Shown here piece by piece: positions 19,374 through 28,699 of a DNA stretch of 59,059 bases; the first letter of the stretch is position 1; each line of letters begins with the position of its first letter. The notes under the pieces were generated by a model. It saw nothing but the letters and a program-made list of their open reading frames with translations, did not search any database and was not told the DNA's origin. The translations under genes and the position numbers were made by a program. The stretch is from NCBI GenBank assembly GCA_039196715.1, contig JBCCUP010000026.1:1-59059 (forward strand), in the 5' to 3' direction. The stretch is from Pseudomonadota bacterium (lineage in GTDB: Bacteria > Pseudomonadota > Gammaproteobacteria > CALCKW01).

Positions 19374-19967
19374 ATGACTTTTGCAAACGCCATCAAGGCG
19401 TGGGTGCTCAGCGCAGTGCTGGTTGCTCCCGCGTTCGCCAACGACGCAACGGCGCTGGTCGAGCGCACCGCACAGCAACTGATCGCATCGGTGCAAGCCC
19501 ACAGCGACGCGCCCGCGTCGTTGGCCGAGGAGGTTGGCGCGGTACTCGACCCGGTGGTCGATTTCGCCCGTATTTCGCGTGGTGTCATGGGAAAAACCCA
19601 CTACGCGGCCGCCAGTGAGGCACAGCGCACGCGCTTTGCCAGCGTGTTCCGCGACAGCCTGGTTGACACCCTGTCACAGGCCCTGACGAGCTACGGCGAC
19701 GTGTCGATTTCGGTCGAGACGGGCAAGGGTGACGGGGTCAAGAAACAGAGCGTGTTAGTCCAGGCGCGTCGACCCGACGGCAACACCGTCAACATCGTTT
19801 TTGCCATGGGCGCGTCGGACGGTAACTGGAAGGTGCGCAACCTGACCTTCGACGGGGTCAACATGGGGTTGTCGTTTCGCAGCCAGTTCGCCGGCGCCAT
19901 GAGCGCCAAGAACAACGACATGGATGCCGTGATCGACGAATGGGCTGTGCTCGACACCGCGTCCTGA
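19374..19967 (+). CDS. MlaC/Ttg2D-family periplasmic lipid-binding protein
   Basis: 197 residues from the ATG at 19374, with GGGGGAG upstream. A signal peptide ends at PAFA. The MlaC fold is recognisable in LDPVVDFARISRGVMGK, the following RFASVFRDSLVDTLSQAL and the central VNIVFAMGASDGNWKVRNLTFDGVNMG. MlaC proteins shuttle phospholipid across the periplasm; HpnM, the partner of HpnN, is of the same family. Placed after mlaA and the RND gene and closed by a strong terminator, so the three form one unit. Confidence 0.9.
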   Translation: MTFANAIKAWVLSAVLVAPAFANDATALVERTAQQLIASVQAHSDAPASLAEEVGAVLDPVVDFARISRGVMGKTHYAAASEAQRTRFASVFRDSLVDTLSQALTSYGDVSISVETGKGDGVKKQSVLVQARRPDGNTVNIVFAMGASDGNWKVRNLTFDGVNMGLSFRSQFAGAMSAKNNDMDAVIDEWAVLDTAS

Positions 19968-19989
19968 GCGCGAAGCGTCACGATTCCAG

Positions 19990-20015
19990 GGCGGCCAGCG
20001 GGTCGCCTTTTTTTT
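19990..20015 (+). terminator. Rho-independent terminator of the MlaA-RND-MlaC operon
   Basis: Stem GGCGGCC (19990-19996) with GGTCGCC (20001-20007), seven pairs including one G-T, loop AGCG, followed by eight T (20008-20015). Begins 22 bases after the mlaC stop. Confidence 0.85.
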
Positions 20016-20150
20016 GTTCTTACGCACACAGTCAGTAGCCAGAGGCGGCCGTGTGTGTCAAATTTGACACGGTGCGCCAGAATGCCATTTCACCTTGCCA
20101 GAACGATAGCGCTGGTCTAGATACTGTGGGTCTGGTTCGAGGCGTTGACG

Positions 20151-20456
20151 ATGATTGATCTGGCAATCGTGTTGATCGGGTGTGTGTGTTTTGCAACGAT
20201 ATCCGTGTCGCGCAAAGTGATGCTGGTGGAGCGCGGTGGCGCGGTCAGCCGACACAACGGGTCCAAGCAATTCATTCAGGAACGCCGCTTTACTCGGTTC
20301 ATGCACCTGAACCTGGCCGCCGCGGGCGTTGCGATTGCCGTACTGCTTTTCGTGCAGTCACAGAACGCCGTATCGTTGCCGCGCCTGCTCCAGGCCGATG
20401 TCGGCGCCGCCGATGCGGTCGCCGCCCAACTGCGCGGCGACGACGTCACTCATTGA
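20151..20456 (+). CDS. Small membrane protein of unknown function
   Basis: 101 residues from the ATG at 20151 (a TTG two codons earlier is possible). Two hydrophobic segments, about residues 1-20 and 52-70, flank a basic cytoplasmic stretch (ERRFTRF). No family recognised. It is preceded by the mlaC terminator, so it needs its own promoter, and its stop overlaps the 3' end of hexR by seven bases in convergent orientation. Codon use is similar to its neighbours, which supports a real gene, but I have no functional clue. Confidence 0.55.
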   Translation: MIDLAIVLIGCVCFATISVSRKVMLVERGGAVSRHNGSKQFIQERRFTRFMHLNLAAAGVAIAVLLFVQSQNAVSLPRLLQADVGAADAVAAQLRGDDVTH

Positions 20457-21280
20457 AGGTATTTGTCGTCCAGAGCGGCGTTCGCGCGGCCGAGCTGGGT
20501 GCGCTGCGAGGTGTCGCGCATCGCGAGGCCGACTGCGAGCGTGTCGACCACCGCGAGTTGGGCCACGCGCGACGACACCGGCATCAGCAGCTCCTTGCCG
20601 TCGCTCGGTGACACGTTGCACAGCGCGCACGCGAGCGCGGCGAGTGGTGTGTCTGCCGGGGTGATCGCGACGACGCGCGCGCCGCAGCCGCGCGCCAGCT
20701 CAACCGTGGCAATCAGGTCTCGGTTGCGGCCACTGTTCGAAATGGCGAGCACCGTGGTGTCGGGCGTCAGCAACGCCGCCGCGGCTGCGTGAACGTGGGG
20801 GTCGGTGTGACAGACCACCGGTTTGCCAAGGCGCAGCAGCCGCAGTTGCGCCTCCCGTGCGACGTTACCGGAACCCCCCATGCCGTACACTTCGATGCGG
20901 TTGGCCGCGTCGAGCAGGCCCATGGCGCGGTCGAGGTCCGCCTCGTGCAGCTCCTGCAACAAGGTGTGCAGCCGTGCGTGGACACTGCGCACCACCGAGT
21001 GTGCGATCGCACTCGATGAGTCCCCCGGCACCACCTTTGCCCGGACGGGTACCCGGGTTGCAATGTCCTGGGCAACGCGCATCTTGAAGGCGAGGTAGCC
21101 GTCGCACTGCATCGATCGACAGAAACGCACCACCGTGGGTTCACTCACCCGCGCGGCGGCGGCGAGTTCGGCGATCGTGAGGTTGGGACAGGCTTCGGGG
21201 TCGGACAACACGTGCTCGGCCACCTGACGCTCGGCACGGCTCAAGTGCGGCAAGTGTTCGGCGACCCGTTGGAGGATCAT
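20450..21280 (-). CDS. hexR: HexR, RpiR-family regulator of sugar catabolism
   Basis: 276 residues. The N-terminal RpiR HTH (LTIAELAAAARVSEPTVVRFCRSM) is followed by a SIS domain with IEVYGMGGSGNVAREAQLRL and TVLAISNSGRNRDLIA, which binds 2-keto-3-deoxy-6-phosphogluconate in HexR. Its ATG overlaps the glk stop (ATGA), so it is the last gene of zwf-glk-hexR. Expected to repress this operon and edd-eda through the operators at 23779 and 23851 until KDPG accumulates. Confidence 0.9.
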   Translation of the reverse strand: MILQRVAEHLPHLSRAERQVAEHVLSDPEACPNLTIAELAAAARVSEPTVVRFCRSMQCDGYLAFKMRVAQDIATRVPVRAKVVPGDSSSAIAHSVVRSVHARLHTLLQELHEADLDRAMGLLDAANRIEVYGMGGSGNVAREAQLRLLRLGKPVVCHTDPHVHAAAAALLTPDTTVLAISNSGRNRDLIATVELARGCGARVVAITPADTPLAALACALCNVSPSDGKELLMPVSSRVAQLAVVDTLAVGLAMRDTSQRTQLGRANAALDDKYLQ

Positions 21281-22239
21281 GCGCCGCGCGACCGCTGTGG
21301 CAATGACATCGCCGCGCCGAGCAGGCCCGGGTGCGGGTGTTGGATCACGAAGAGCGGAATGGGCGCCACCACGCGTGCCATGCGGCCCTTGTTTTCAAAG
21401 GCCTGTCTGAGGCCCCAGTGGTCGAGCGCGTCGACGATCGCGGCGGCGATCCCGCCGCCGATGTAGACGCCGCCAGTGGCGCCGAGAATCAACGCGAGGT
21501 CACCGGCGTAGCTGCCAAGCATGCGGGTGAACACCCGCAGGGTCTGCTCGGCGCGCGGGTCATCGGCGTGCTGAGCGCGCCAGCTGATGTCAGCGGCCCG
21601 GGGTTGCGTGTCGAGCGTTTCGGCCTCGTCGTGTGACAGTGCCCAGTGGACGTTGCGAAGGCCATCGCCGGAGAGGATGCGCTCGAGTGACACCCGCCCG
21701 AACACGCCCTCAAGGCGTGAGACCACGTGCTGATCGACGGCGTCCCCTTGGGGCACGCTGACGTGGCCGCCCTCGCCTGCGAGGGCGACTGTCTCGCCGG
21801 ACGGCGTGGTGATCAAGCCTGACACCCCGAGACCCGTGCCGGCGCCGAGCAGCGCGCGCGGGCCGCGCGGGTCGATGTCACCGCCACCGAACTGGCGGAG
21901 GTCCGCTGACGTCAGGTGCGGCAGGGCGTTGGCAAGCGCCGTGAAGTCGTTGACCAGATCGACTGAATCAAAGCCGAAGTGCTTCACCAACCGGTCGCGC
22001 GACAGGGTCCAGTCGCTGTTGGTCAATGCGACGGTGTCGCCGGTGATCGGCGTCGCCAACGCCAGGCAGGCCCGCCGTGGGGAGACCTTCCGGGTCGCAA
22101 TGTACTGCTTCAACGCGTCGTCGAAGGACCCGACATCGCGGTGCGTGATGACCTCCACGTCGCGCAGGCTCGCCCCTTCGGCGAGGGCAAAGCGAGCGTG
22201 CGTACCGCCGATGTCGGCGACCAGGTCGGGTTCGGTCAA
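21277..22239 (-). CDS. glk: Glucokinase
   Basis: 320 residues from a TTG at 22239, chosen because GAGGAA lies 5-10 bases upstream and the protein then matches the length of E. coli Glk (321). The frame is open further upstream but that part lies inside zwf. ATP-binding DIGGTHARFAL is at the N-terminus, the sugar-site ALTNSDWTLS and LVNDFTALANALP follow, and GAGTGLGVSGL and GGVYIGGGIA complete the ROK-independent glucokinase signature. It makes glucose-6-phosphate for zwf. The TTG overlaps the zwf TGA, so the two are coupled. Confidence 0.94.
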   Translation of the reverse strand: MTEPDLVADIGGTHARFALAEGASLRDVEVITHRDVGSFDDALKQYIATRKVSPRRACLALATPITGDTVALTNSDWTLSRDRLVKHFGFDSVDLVNDFTALANALPHLTSADLRQFGGGDIDPRGPRALLGAGTGLGVSGLITTPSGETVALAGEGGHVSVPQGDAVDQHVVSRLEGVFGRVSLERILSGDGLRNVHWALSHDEAETLDTQPRAADISWRAQHADDPRAEQTLRVFTRMLGSYAGDLALILGATGGVYIGGGIAAAIVDALDHWGLRQAFENKGRMARVVAPIPLFVIQHPHPGLLGAAMSLPQRSRGA

Positions 22240-23711
22240 AGGGATTCCTCGTGCCAACTCAGCCCACGGCGGCCGAGCAGGCCGCCCGACGCAGCGGGGC
22301 CCCAGCTGCCGATTCGGTACGGTTTGGGTGTGATGCCGTGCGACTGCCACGTGTCGATGATCGGGTCGATCCACGCCCACGCTGCGTCCTGCTCGTCACG
22401 GCGCATGAACAACGCCTGCTTGCCGGCGATCAGGTCGACCAGCAACCGCTGGTAGGCGTTGATGTAGTTGGCGTTGTAGGTCTGAGACAAGTCGAGGTCC
22501 AGCATCACCGGTTTGAGTTGCAGAGCGTCCCCCGGTTTTTTTGACAGGATGTGCAGCCGGATGCTCTCCACAGGCTGCAATTGTATGACAAGTCGATTGA
22601 CGGAATTGGCCGAGACCTGGTCACTGAAGATCGAGTGCGGCAGCGCATCGAAGGTGATGACAATCTCACTGACCTTGGTTTGCATGCGCTTGCCAGTGCG
22701 GAGATAGAACGGCACGCCGGACCAGCGCCAGTTGTCGATGGTGGTTTTCAGCGCGACGAAGGTCTCGGTCTGGCTGTCCGCCGCGACGCCGTTCTCCTCG
22801 AGGTAGCCAGGCAGGGCCTGGTCACCGAGTTGGGCACCGACGTACTGGCCTCGCACGGTGTTGCGCAACACGCGTTCAGCGGTCATCGGGCGCAGCGAGC
22901 GCAGCACCTTGAGTTTCTCGTCGCGGATGCTGTCACCTTCCACCGACAGCGGCGGTTCCATGGCGATGATGCAGAGCAGCTGCAGCAGGTGGTTCTGCAC
23001 CATGTCACGCAGCGCGCCGGTGCGGTCGTAGAAATCCCCGCGTCGACCGATGCCGAGTTCTTCGGCCACGGTGATTTGCACATCCCGGATGCGGCCGCGT
23101 CGCCAGAGTGGTTCGAACAGCGAGTTGCCAAAGCGCAACGCGATCAGGTTCTGCACCGGTTCCTTGCCGAGGTAGTGGTCGATCCGGAAGATCTGGGACT
23201 CCTCGAAGGCGTCGGCGATCAGGTCGTTTATCTCGTTGGCCGAGGCGCGATCGTGGCCGAGTGGCTTCTCCACCGCCACGCGCGAGCTCGGCAGGATCAG
23301 CCCGTTGCCGTGCAGATGTTGGCAGATCGGCCCGAACAACCCGGGGCCGGTGGAGAGGTAGTAGAGCCGCGTGTTGTCGGGTTTTGCGTCCAGCCGAGCG
23401 CCCAGCGCGCGGTAGCTGTCGGCGTCGGTGAGATCCAGGCGCACGAACTCGACATGCTGGAGGAAGGTCGCCCAGGTGTCTTCGTCGAACAGATCCGGGT
23501 GCACGTGCGGCTGCGCATCGGAGGCCAGGAGGGCATGGAAGGCGTCGAGGTCCAGCGCGGTGCGCGCAACAGCGATCAACCGGCTGCCCTCGGGCATACC
23601 GCCGTTCTTGTAGATGTTGTAGACCGCTGGCACCAGCTTGCGCATGGCGAGGTCGCCGGTGCCGCCAAAAATGACAAGGTCAAACTGCTGCGCGTTGGCC
23701 GATGTGCTCAT
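22236..23711 (-). CDS. zwf: Glucose-6-phosphate 1-dehydrogenase
   Basis: 491 residues. The Rossmann motif FGGTGDLAMRKL binds NAD(P), and the active site RIDHYLGKEPVQNL contains the catalytic His and substrate Lys. Length and both motifs match the family. It oxidises glucose-6-phosphate to 6-phosphogluconolactone, feeding Edd and Eda encoded divergently. No pgl gene lies next to it, so lactone hydrolysis must be encoded elsewhere or be spontaneous. First gene of the leftward zwf-glk-hexR operon. Confidence 0.97.
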   Translation of the reverse strand: MSTSANAQQFDLVIFGGTGDLAMRKLVPAVYNIYKNGGMPEGSRLIAVARTALDLDAFHALLASDAQPHVHPDLFDEDTWATFLQHVEFVRLDLTDADSYRALGARLDAKPDNTRLYYLSTGPGLFGPICQHLHGNGLILPSSRVAVEKPLGHDRASANEINDLIADAFEESQIFRIDHYLGKEPVQNLIALRFGNSLFEPLWRRGRIRDVQITVAEELGIGRRGDFYDRTGALRDMVQNHLLQLLCIIAMEPPLSVEGDSIRDEKLKVLRSLRPMTAERVLRNTVRGQYVGAQLGDQALPGYLEENGVAADSQTETFVALKTTIDNWRWSGVPFYLRTGKRMQTKVSEIVITFDALPHSIFSDQVSANSVNRLVIQLQPVESIRLHILSKKPGDALQLKPVMLDLDLSQTYNANYINAYQRLLVDLIAGKQALFMRRDEQDAAWAWIDPIIDTWQSHGITPKPYRIGSWGPAASGGLLGRRGLSWHEESL

Positions 23712-23778
23712 GCGAACTCCCTGCGTCGCGTGACGGAAACACTGAGGAACGGGACACGCGGGTCGCCGGCGCCCAGCC

Positions 23779-23793
23779 TGAAATTATATTTCA
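23779..23793. promoter_or_regulatory. HexR-like operator, zwf side
   Basis: TGAAATTATATTTCA: perfect 6-bp arms around TAT. It has the same 15-bp architecture as the HexR site TGTAAT-www-ATTACA (recalled from the literature). It lies 68 bases from the zwf start. Confidence 0.55.
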
Positions 23794-23850
23794 ATAAAAA
23801 GGCCAGTTGGGGTGATAGGGCGGTGATCCACCCGAATAATCGTTACAATA

Positions 23851-23865
23851 TGTAGCTAAGCTACA
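23851..23865. promoter_or_regulatory. HexR-like operator, edd side
   Basis: TGTAGCTAAGCTACA, part of a 17-bp perfect palindrome at 23850-23866 with a single central A. It ends 13 bases before the edd ATG, so a bound repressor would block transcription or its start. The TGTA/TACA ends and 15-bp length fit HexR sites. Confidence 0.65.
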
Positions 23866-23878
23866 TTTTTTCGTCGAC

Positions 23879-25729
23879 ATGAGTGCCCTGAACCCGATAC
23901 TTCGAGACGTCACCGACCGCATCCGTGAGCGCAGCGCCGCCAGTCGGGCTGCCTACCTCGCCGCCGCCGAGCAAGCGGCCCGAACGTGGCCAGCGCGTCA
24001 GGCACTGTCGTGCACCAACATCGCCCACGGCCTTGCAGCGGCGCCAGCGAGCGACAAGCTGAGGCTGCGTGAAATCAAGCCGGCCAACCTCGCCATTGTC
24101 ACGTCGTACAACGACATGTTGTCGGCCCACCAGCCTTATGGGCGCTACCCGGAGATCCTCAAGCAGGCTGCGCGTGAGGCCGGTGCGGTCGCCCAGGTGG
24201 CGTCGGGCGTGCCGGCGATGTGCGACGGCATCACCCAGGGCCAACCCGGCATGGAACTGAGCCTGTTCAGCCGCGACGTGATCGCACTCTCCAGCGCGGT
24301 GGGGCTGTCGCACAACACCTTCGACGGGGCGCTTTGGTTGGGCGTGTGCGACAAGATCGTGCCCGGTCTGCTGATTGCGGCCTTGCGCTTCGGGCACCTG
24401 CCTTCGGTGTTCGTGCCGGCCGGCCCGATGGGCAGTGGCATCAGCAACAGCGAGAAAAGCCGGGTACGGCAACGCTTCTACGCCGGTGAGGCGACCCGCG
24501 AAGAACTGCTTTCCTCGGAGCTTGCGGCGTACCACAGCGCCGGTACGTGCACTTTCTACGGCACGGCCAACAGCAACCAGCTGCTCATGGAGTTCATGGG
24601 TCTGCACGTGCCGGGCGCGGCGTTCGTGCCGCACGACAGTGGGCTCCGGGACGCACTCAGCGCGAAGGCGGCCACCCGGTTGGTGTCGCTGACAGCGACC
24701 GCCGGCACCTACCGCCCTATCTCCAAGATCGTCGACGAGTGCGCCCTGGTCAATGCGATTGTCGGCTTGCTCGCGACGGGTGGCTCGTCCAACCACACCA
24801 TTCACCTGGTGGCGATTGCACGGGCAGCCGGTCTGGTGGTCGACTGGGATGACTTTGACGCCTTGTCGCGTGCCGTGCCGCTGCTGGCCCGCGTGTACCC
24901 GAACGGCAAAGCCGACATCAACCAGTTTCATGCCGCCGGCGGCGTCGGCACGATCCTCAACGAGCTGTTGCAACGGGGGTTGTTGCACCCGGATGTCAAA
25001 ACCGTCGTCGGCGACACGATCGCAGACTACGCCCAGGAGCCGCTCAGCGAGGGCGGTCGCCTGGTCCTGAAACCCTCACCAGCGCCTGGTCAGGCGCCAG
25101 ACATCATCGCGTCAGCCGACGCGCCGTTTGCTGCTGAAGGGGGCCTGCGGCTGGTGGCTGGAAACCTGGGCCGCGCCGTTGTGAAGGTGTCTGCGGTCGA
25201 CCCGGCACGCCACGTGATTGAGGCTCCGGCGCGGGTCTTCGACTCGCAGGCGGCAGTGCACGAGGCGTTCGCAGCCGGTGAGTTGGACCGGGACGTTGTT
25301 GTTGTGGTGCGCGGCCAGGGTCCTCGGGCGAATGGCATGCCGGAGTTGCACAAGCTCATGCCGCCGCTCACGATTCTGCAGGACAGGGGCTTCCGCGTTG
25401 CGCTGGTCACGGACGGTCGGTTATCCGGCGCCTCGGGCGTCGTGCCTGCGGCCCTGCACGTGTCGCCCGAGGCCGCTGCAGGCGGCACAATAGCGCGGGT
25501 ATACGACGGCGATACTGTGCGGGTGGATTGCGATGCGGGCACGCTGTCCGTGTGTGTGTCGGACGACATCCTGATCCAGCGCGACCCCTGCACCGTGGCC
25601 GCCTCGGAGGCGGGGCTCGGTCGCGAGATGCTCGCGGTCTTCCGCGACACCGTGAGCAGCGCCGAACAGGGTGCGTCGGTGATTCGAACAGAGTGCGACA
25701 GTGAGGAGACCGCGCATGTCGGTGTTTGA
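23879..25729 (+). CDS. edd: 6-phosphogluconate dehydratase
   Basis: 616 residues, as expected for Edd. [50 protein letters not shown] and the closing [11 protein letters not shown] are diagnostic of the IlvD/Edd family and contain the Cys ligands of the iron-sulfur cluster. It dehydrates 6-phosphogluconate to KDPG, the committed Entner-Doudoroff step and the likely effector source for HexR. The eda gene overlaps its 3' end by 14 bases. Confidence 0.97.
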   Translation: MSALNPILRDVTDRIRERSAASRAAYLAAAEQAARTWPARQALSCTNIAHGLAAAPASDKLRLREIKPANLAIVTSYNDMLSAHQPYGRYPEILKQAAREAGAVAQVASGVPAMCDGITQGQPGMELSLFSRDVIALSSAVGLSHNTFDGALWLGVCDKIVPGLLIAALRFGHLPSVFVPAGPMGSGISNSEKSRVRQRFYAGEATREELLSSELAAYHSAGTCTFYGTANSNQLLMEFMGLHVPGAAFVPHDSGLRDALSAKAATRLVSLTATAGTYRPISKIVDECALVNAIVGLLATGGSSNHTIHLVAIARAAGLVVDWDDFDALSRAVPLLARVYPNGKADINQFHAAGGVGTILNELLQRGLLHPDVKTVVGDTIADYAQEPLSEGGRLVLKPSPAPGQAPDIIASADAPFAAEGGLRLVAGNLGRAVVKVSAVDPARHVIEAPARVFDSQAAVHEAFAAGELDRDVVVVVRGQGPRANGMPELHKLMPPLTILQDRGFRVALVTDGRLSGASGVVPAALHVSPEAAAGGTIARVYDGDTVRVDCDAGTLSVCVSDDILIQRDPCTVAASEAGLGREMLAVFRDTVSSAEQGASVIRTECDSEETAHVGV

Positions 25730-26351
25730 GCAGCTCGGGCCGTGCCCGATCATTCCCGTGATTGTCATCGAGACACGCTCTCAGGCCGTGCCGATGGCCG
25801 AGGCGCTGATCGCCGGTGGTCTCGACGCGCTCGAGGTGACGTTGCGCACGCCCGAGGCGCTCGGGGCGATTGAGGACATTGCCAAGGCGCTGCCGGACGC
25901 GGTGGTCGGCGCAGGCACCGTGACGTCACCCGCGCAATTCGATGCGGTTCGGGATGCCGGTGGTCGATTCGCCGTCAGCCCCTGCCTGACGCCAACGCTG
26001 GCGGCGGCGAGTCAGCGCACGGCCATGCCCTGGTTGCCCGGTGCCGTCACCGCCACGGAAGTCCAGTTGGCGCGGGAGGCCGGTTTTGTCGACCTGAAGT
26101 TCTTTCCCGCCGGCACCAGCGGTGGACCCGGGCAGCTCAAGTCGCTGTCGGCTGTGTACCCCGATGTGCGCTTTTGTCCCACCGGTGGCGTCAACGTCGA
26201 CAACCTCGCCGACTACCTCCGCGTGCCCGCCGTCTGCGCGGTGGGGGGGTCCTGGTTGACACCGGCTGCCGCGGTGGCCAGCGGCGACTGGGGCACCGTC
26301 ACCGAGACGGCCAGGGCGGCGTGCCGCGCTGCGGCCGCCGTGTCGGGCTGA
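25716..26351 (+). CDS. eda: KDPG aldolase
   Basis: 211 residues from the ATG at 25716, with GAGGAG at 25703-25708. Active-site Glu40 (ALEVTLRT) and Schiff-base Lys128 (VDLKFFPA) are present, as is FCPTGGVN for phosphate binding. It splits KDPG into pyruvate and glyceraldehyde-3-phosphate. Overlaps edd by 14 bases, so both are translated together. Confidence 0.97.
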   Translation: MSVFEQLGPCPIIPVIVIETRSQAVPMAEALIAGGLDALEVTLRTPEALGAIEDIAKALPDAVVGAGTVTSPAQFDAVRDAGGRFAVSPCLTPTLAAASQRTAMPWLPGAVTATEVQLAREAGFVDLKFFPAGTSGGPGQLKSLSAVYPDVRFCPTGGVNVDNLADYLRVPAVCAVGGSWLTPAAAVASGDWGTVTETARAACRAAAAVSG

Positions 26352-26373
26352 TCGGCCCCGCTGCGCTGCGGCG

Positions 26374-27360
26374 TCAGACGAAATAGACGGGCTTGGGCGG
26401 CTCGCTGGTGCGGTCGACGTAGAGCGGTGTGACCGTCCCGGATGCAGTCACCCTGTCTATGGCCTCAGCCGCAGCGCGCCGTGTGCGTCGGCAAATGGCG
26501 AGACTCCGGAGGTCGACGCAGCGGATGACCGAGCCGCGCACGCGCATGAGCCGGTGAGCGACCCAGGGTGCGGTCGCCTGGTCCGAGAGCTTCTTCAACA
26601 GGCCGAGCACCACCGGGGTGGGAATCTCGGTGCGTTTGAGCAGTGACTCGATCGCCATGATGTGGGCCAGGCTCATCTGCTGGGCCGTGCGGAGGTTGTC
26701 GCGCGGCAAGGTGACGGCGGGCAACAACGCGCCCGAGGCCGCATAGACCAGCACGGCGCAGAAGGCGATCACGGCGAGGTGTAACACGTCGACTGCCGTG
26801 GTGCTCGGGGTCTCCTGCACCATCATGACGACCAGCACGATCACCATGACGTGTGTCGGCACGGCCGCGACAGCGAAGGCGCGCCACTCGACGCACCGCT
26901 GTGGCTCATCGTGCTGGCCCCAGCGCCAGAGCCCGAGGGCGATCTGCCCGAGCACCCCGGACAGCATGGCCAGCAGGTAGAGGCTGTACAACGGCCCCGG
27001 TGACCGGGTCAGGCGGGCGCCGTTGTGGATCACACCGTCGATGATGAGGTCGGAGGCCAGCGTCAGCCCGGCCAGAACGCCGGCACCGAGAAACAGCACG
27101 GCGATCAGCCGGGGGTTGACCAGAAACACCGAGACCATGCCCGCCATGAAGAAACACGACGCCGCGTAGAACAGCCGCACCGTGGTCTCCGAGCCCAGCG
27201 GGGTGTCGATGTGGACCAGGGTCGCAGTGATGACCGTGTAGGCCACCAACACGATCAGGGTCGGGTAGCGAGCCCGCCACCGCGCCGCCGATCGGGTGAT
27301 GTAGAAGCAAAGTGTTGCAACCATGCAGCACAAGGCTGCGAGGTTGAGCGTGGCCGTCAT
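26374..27360 (-). CDS. Multi-TM protein resembling a histidine-kinase 7TM sensor region
   Basis: 328 residues. About seven hydrophobic segments fill residues 1-225, in the loose style of the 7TM region that precedes some histidine kinases and cyclases. The remaining 100 residues are cytoplasmic and basic (KRTEIPTPVVLGLLKKLSDQATAPW) and show no kinase, GGDEF or HTH motif. It starts one base beyond the stop of the KAS-III-like gene, so the two are surely co-transcribed. Function unknown; a receptor or membrane partner for the product of that enzyme is a guess. Confidence 0.7.
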   Translation of the reverse strand: MTATLNLAALCCMVATLCFYITRSAARWRARYPTLIVLVAYTVITATLVHIDTPLGSETTVRLFYAASCFFMAGMVSVFLVNPRLIAVLFLGAGVLAGLTLASDLIIDGVIHNGARLTRSPGPLYSLYLLAMLSGVLGQIALGLWRWGQHDEPQRCVEWRAFAVAAVPTHVMVIVLVVMMVQETPSTTAVDVLHLAVIAFCAVLVYAASGALLPAVTLPRDNLRTAQQMSLAHIMAIESLLKRTEIPTPVVLGLLKKLSDQATAPWVAHRLMRVRGSVIRCVDLRSLAICRRTRRAAAEAIDRVTASGTVTPLYVDRTSEPPKPVYFV

Positions 27361-27361
27361 A

Positions 27362-28405
27362 TCAAACGCACCGTAGTAAAAGCGAACCTGAGGAGATACC
27401 CGAACCGACGATGTTGGCTCCCACCAGATCCCCTGACCTCAATCCCTGAGAAACACAGTCCCAGCCTAGCAAAGTACTACACGTAATGACATTCCCGAAC
27501 CGGGTCACTGTCTCTACGATTTTCTCGATAGGGTAGCCCAAACCGGCGGAATAGTCTGCAATCGTGGATTTGGACGGCTGGTGAACAAAAAGGTGTTCCA
27601 GTGATTCAATGGAATTGTTCCGCTCGCGCATGAATGCCTTGAACGACGCAATGGCGAACGGCGCGGCCACCTCGAGCAACATTGGCGGATCGACCACGAG
27701 CGGGTGCTCCTGCGAGGCCAATATGCAAAGCTCGGCACTGTTCGAGTCTGCGGCCATCTTGATGCCCATCAGTTCGAGACTGTGGTCAGTCGGTTGCGCG
27801 CTGACCACGGTGGCGGCACCGATGCTGCCGAGTGTGTAACACGCAGCGTAATGACGCACGTGGTTGCTGATGTCCGGCCCCAGGCCATGAGGGTCGTCGC
27901 CGGTTTCGGCGAAGGCCGTGATCGCCTCGGTGGCGGCGCGGGTGGCGGCGTCGCCGGTTTCTCCCGAGACAATCAGCACGTGGTTGTACGCCCCGGTGCG
28001 CACAAGCCCGTCGGCAATCTGAATGGCGGAGAACACGCCGTTGCAGGCGTTCTGGACATCGAAAAACGCCGGCCCGACAGGCAAATCGTAGTGCTCGGCG
28101 AACTGCTTCGAGACGCGAGCAGAGGTCGCGGGCTCGGCCATGTCCTTGTACACGCTGCCCATGATGATCAGGTCGATGTCGGCGGCGTTCAGCGACGACT
28201 GATCGATGCAGGTGATTGCAGCTGACAACGCCAGCTCGGACGGTGGCGTGTTCTCGGCGAGGTGGAGCGAGCGAATCTGGCTCAGCCGTTCGATGTACTG
28301 CGGTGCGAGGCCTGCGAGCCGTGCAACCGGCGCGAACATGTCGCGGGGTCGTGTGGTTTGCTCAGGTGAGTGGATACCGGGCGGCAGAAGGTAGGTGGAT
28401 TGCAT
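27362..28405 (-). CDS. 3-oxoacyl-ACP synthase III-like ketosynthase
   Basis: 347 residues from the ATG at 28405. The thiolase-fold catalytic triad of KAS III can be placed: Cys121 (DVQNACNGVFSAIQ), His275 (LFVHQPSKSTI) and Asn305 (FGNVITCSTLLG). The GNVITCS motif departs from the GNTSAAS of housekeeping FabH, and no other fatty-acid gene is near, so a role in a special metabolite or signal lipid is more likely than bulk fatty-acid initiation. It forms a two-gene operon with the multi-TM protein that follows. Confidence 0.85.
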   Translation of the reverse strand: MQSTYLLPPGIHSPEQTTRPRDMFAPVARLAGLAPQYIERLSQIRSLHLAENTPPSELALSAAITCIDQSSLNAADIDLIIMGSVYKDMAEPATSARVSKQFAEHYDLPVGPAFFDVQNACNGVFSAIQIADGLVRTGAYNHVLIVSGETGDAATRAATEAITAFAETGDDPHGLGPDISNHVRHYAACYTLGSIGAATVVSAQPTDHSLELMGIKMAADSNSAELCILASQEHPLVVDPPMLLEVAAPFAIASFKAFMRERNNSIESLEHLFVHQPSKSTIADYSAGLGYPIEKIVETVTRFGNVITCSTLLGWDCVSQGLRSGDLVGANIVGSGISSGSLLLRCV

Positions 28406-28604
28406 GGGTCGTCCTTGAGTGCGGTCGTCAAGAACGGGTCGAGCTCGCCTGCAGTGGCCGGTCCGAGCACGAGCGTGTCCCTTGACGGTGGTCGCGCGGA
28501 AAATAGGGTGAAGCGACGAAACTGCATATTCCGAACCAGCCCGAGACACACGAACTGTCAATAACCCAAATTAATTAGTTATTAAAAATCGGTTTTAATG
28601 TGAT

Positions 28605-28620
28605 GTGATTTTTGAATCAC
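28605..28620. promoter_or_regulatory. Inverted repeat in AT-rich gap upstream of the KAS-III-like gene
   Basis: GTGATT-TTTG-AATCAC, perfect 6-bp arms, inside a very AT-rich patch (28561-28635) that contrasts with its GC-rich surroundings. Likely promoter/operator of the leftward operon starting at 28405. The rest of 28406-28699 shows nothing else. Confidence 0.35.
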
Positions 28621-28699
28621 CGTTTTAAATAACCGGCGCCGTGCACGGCAACCCGGTTGGTGTCTGCACCCGCTGGTCGCCTCGGCGGTGCGCGGCTGC

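Noticed and set aside
16826-19588. 920-codon open frame on the minus strand opposite the RND gene
   Set aside because: It mirrors the plus-strand coding bias, its translation is rich in Arg, His and Gln with no fold pattern, and the plus frame matches a known family throughout.
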